Shown piece after piece: positions 6,881 to 7,019 of a stretch of DNA of 7,019 bases. This stretch comes from Desulfurellales bacterium (GTDB lineage Bacteria; Campylobacterota_A; Desulfurellia; Desulfurellales; Hippeaceae): the NCBI GenBank assembly GCA_027074255.1, contig JALTDI010000185.1, forward strand, positions 1-7,019, given 5' to 3'. Numbering within the stretch: position 1 is the stretch's first letter; each line of letters opens with the position of its first letter. The notes beneath the pieces were generated by a model. The model searched no databases. It had not been told where the DNA came from and saw only the letters and a list, made by a program, of their open reading frames with translations. A program made the translations under genes and the position numbers.

Positions 6881-6928
6881 GGCATGTAGCTGCCGCTTGG
6901 TGCAGTATGAACACCCTCATGCCCCGAT
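6872..6928 (-). terminator. Rho-independent terminator of the YebC-family gene, with an unusually long loop
   Basis: On the minus strand ATCGGGGCATG (6928-6918) pairs perfectly with CATGCCCCGAT (6886-6876), eleven pairs of which seven are G-C, followed by four more T (6875-6872). It begins nine bases after the upstream stop codon. The loop is 31 bases, long for a simple terminator, and contains a possible inner stem CTGC/GCAG (6905-6902 with 6893-6890). On the plus strand the stem is followed by A residues, so it would not terminate in that direction. Confidence 0.75.
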
Positions 6929-6936
6929 AAAAAAAT

Positions 6937-7019
6937 TCAGGATTGCTCAAAGCTATCCATTATATCTTCTGGAATATCAAAATTGGCATAGACATTGGAA
7001 ACATCTTCATCGTCTTCAA
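6937..7019 (-). CDS. YebC/PmpR-family protein, C-terminal fragment
   Basis: The last 26 codons and TGA of a gene that starts outside the window. The readable end is EDDEDVSNVYANFDIPEDIM followed by DSFEQS. The acidic stretch followed by V-NVY-NFDIP is the characteristic ending of the YebC/PmpR/TACO1 family (about 245 residues), whose members have been described as DNA-binding regulators and, more recently, as translation factors easing ribosome stalling. Codon use and frame look normal. The gene is separated from glnD by a terminator and promoter, so it belongs to a different transcription unit. Only the tail can be judged; family assignment rests on this motif alone. Confidence 0.8.
   Translation of the reverse strand, partial: EDDEDVSNVYANFDIPEDIMDSFEQS

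Larger units (their letters stand above)
6715..6936 (-). other. Intergenic region between the yebC-like gene and glnD
   Basis: The only non-coding stretch in the window, 222 bases. It holds, in order of minus-strand transcription, the terminator hairpin, an AT-rich segment with the candidate promoter and dyad, and the glnD ribosome binding site. It contains no tRNA and no credible open reading frame. Confidence 0.8.

Noticed and set aside
6867..6936. Riboswitch in the glnD leader
   Set aside because: The structured part lies upstream of the candidate promoter and directly after the yebC-like stop codon, and it matches no riboswitch consensus I know; a terminator explains it better.

Overview
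The window is a dense, minus-strand, AT-rich stretch of a Gram-negative bacterial chromosome. Kdo activation (kdsB) and heptose phosphorylation (rfaE1/hldA) imply an outer membrane with a heptose/Kdo lipopolysaccharide core. Two PilZ proteins of the YcgR type imply cyclic-di-GMP signalling, probably in a motile cell. A full-length GlnD with a PII-type nitrogen circuit, together with low-GC codon use, would suit a lineage such as Deferribacterota or another low-GC Gram-negative phylum. That placement is a guess from style and gene set, not from a marker gene.

Layout, read in the direction of transcription (high to low coordinates). At 7019-6937 lie the last 26 codons of a YebC/PmpR-family protein. 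It is followed by a long hairpin with a T-run (6928-6872), which is the best candidate for its transcription terminator. The gap down to 6715 holds a sigma70-like promoter (6808-6781), a small inverted repeat over its -35 box, and a strong ribosome binding site. Then come six genes with no intergenic space: glnD (6714-4171), PilZ protein B (4171-3488), PilZ protein A (3487-2786), rfaE1/hldA (2789-1854), kdsB (1857-1138) and coaBC (1141 to beyond position 1, lacking only its C-terminal tail). The junctions are -1, 0, -4, -4 and -4 bases, so the six genes almost certainly share one mRNA and are translationally coupled.

The operon mixes functions: nitrogen-status signalling (GlnD modifies PII in response to glutamine), two paralogous c-di-GMP receptors, two enzymes making activated inner-core sugars for LPS, and the bifunctional enzyme for two steps of coenzyme A synthesis. 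No catalytic gene is visibly broken. Three points stand out: glnD coupled to a tandem PilZ pair; a heptose kinase present without its usual fused adenylyltransferase half; and the large hairpin after yebC, whose 3' arm can also pair with a second downstream sequence. I see no tRNA, rRNA, CRISPR array, insertion sequence or prophage signal. No stretch longer than 300 bases lacks a gene.
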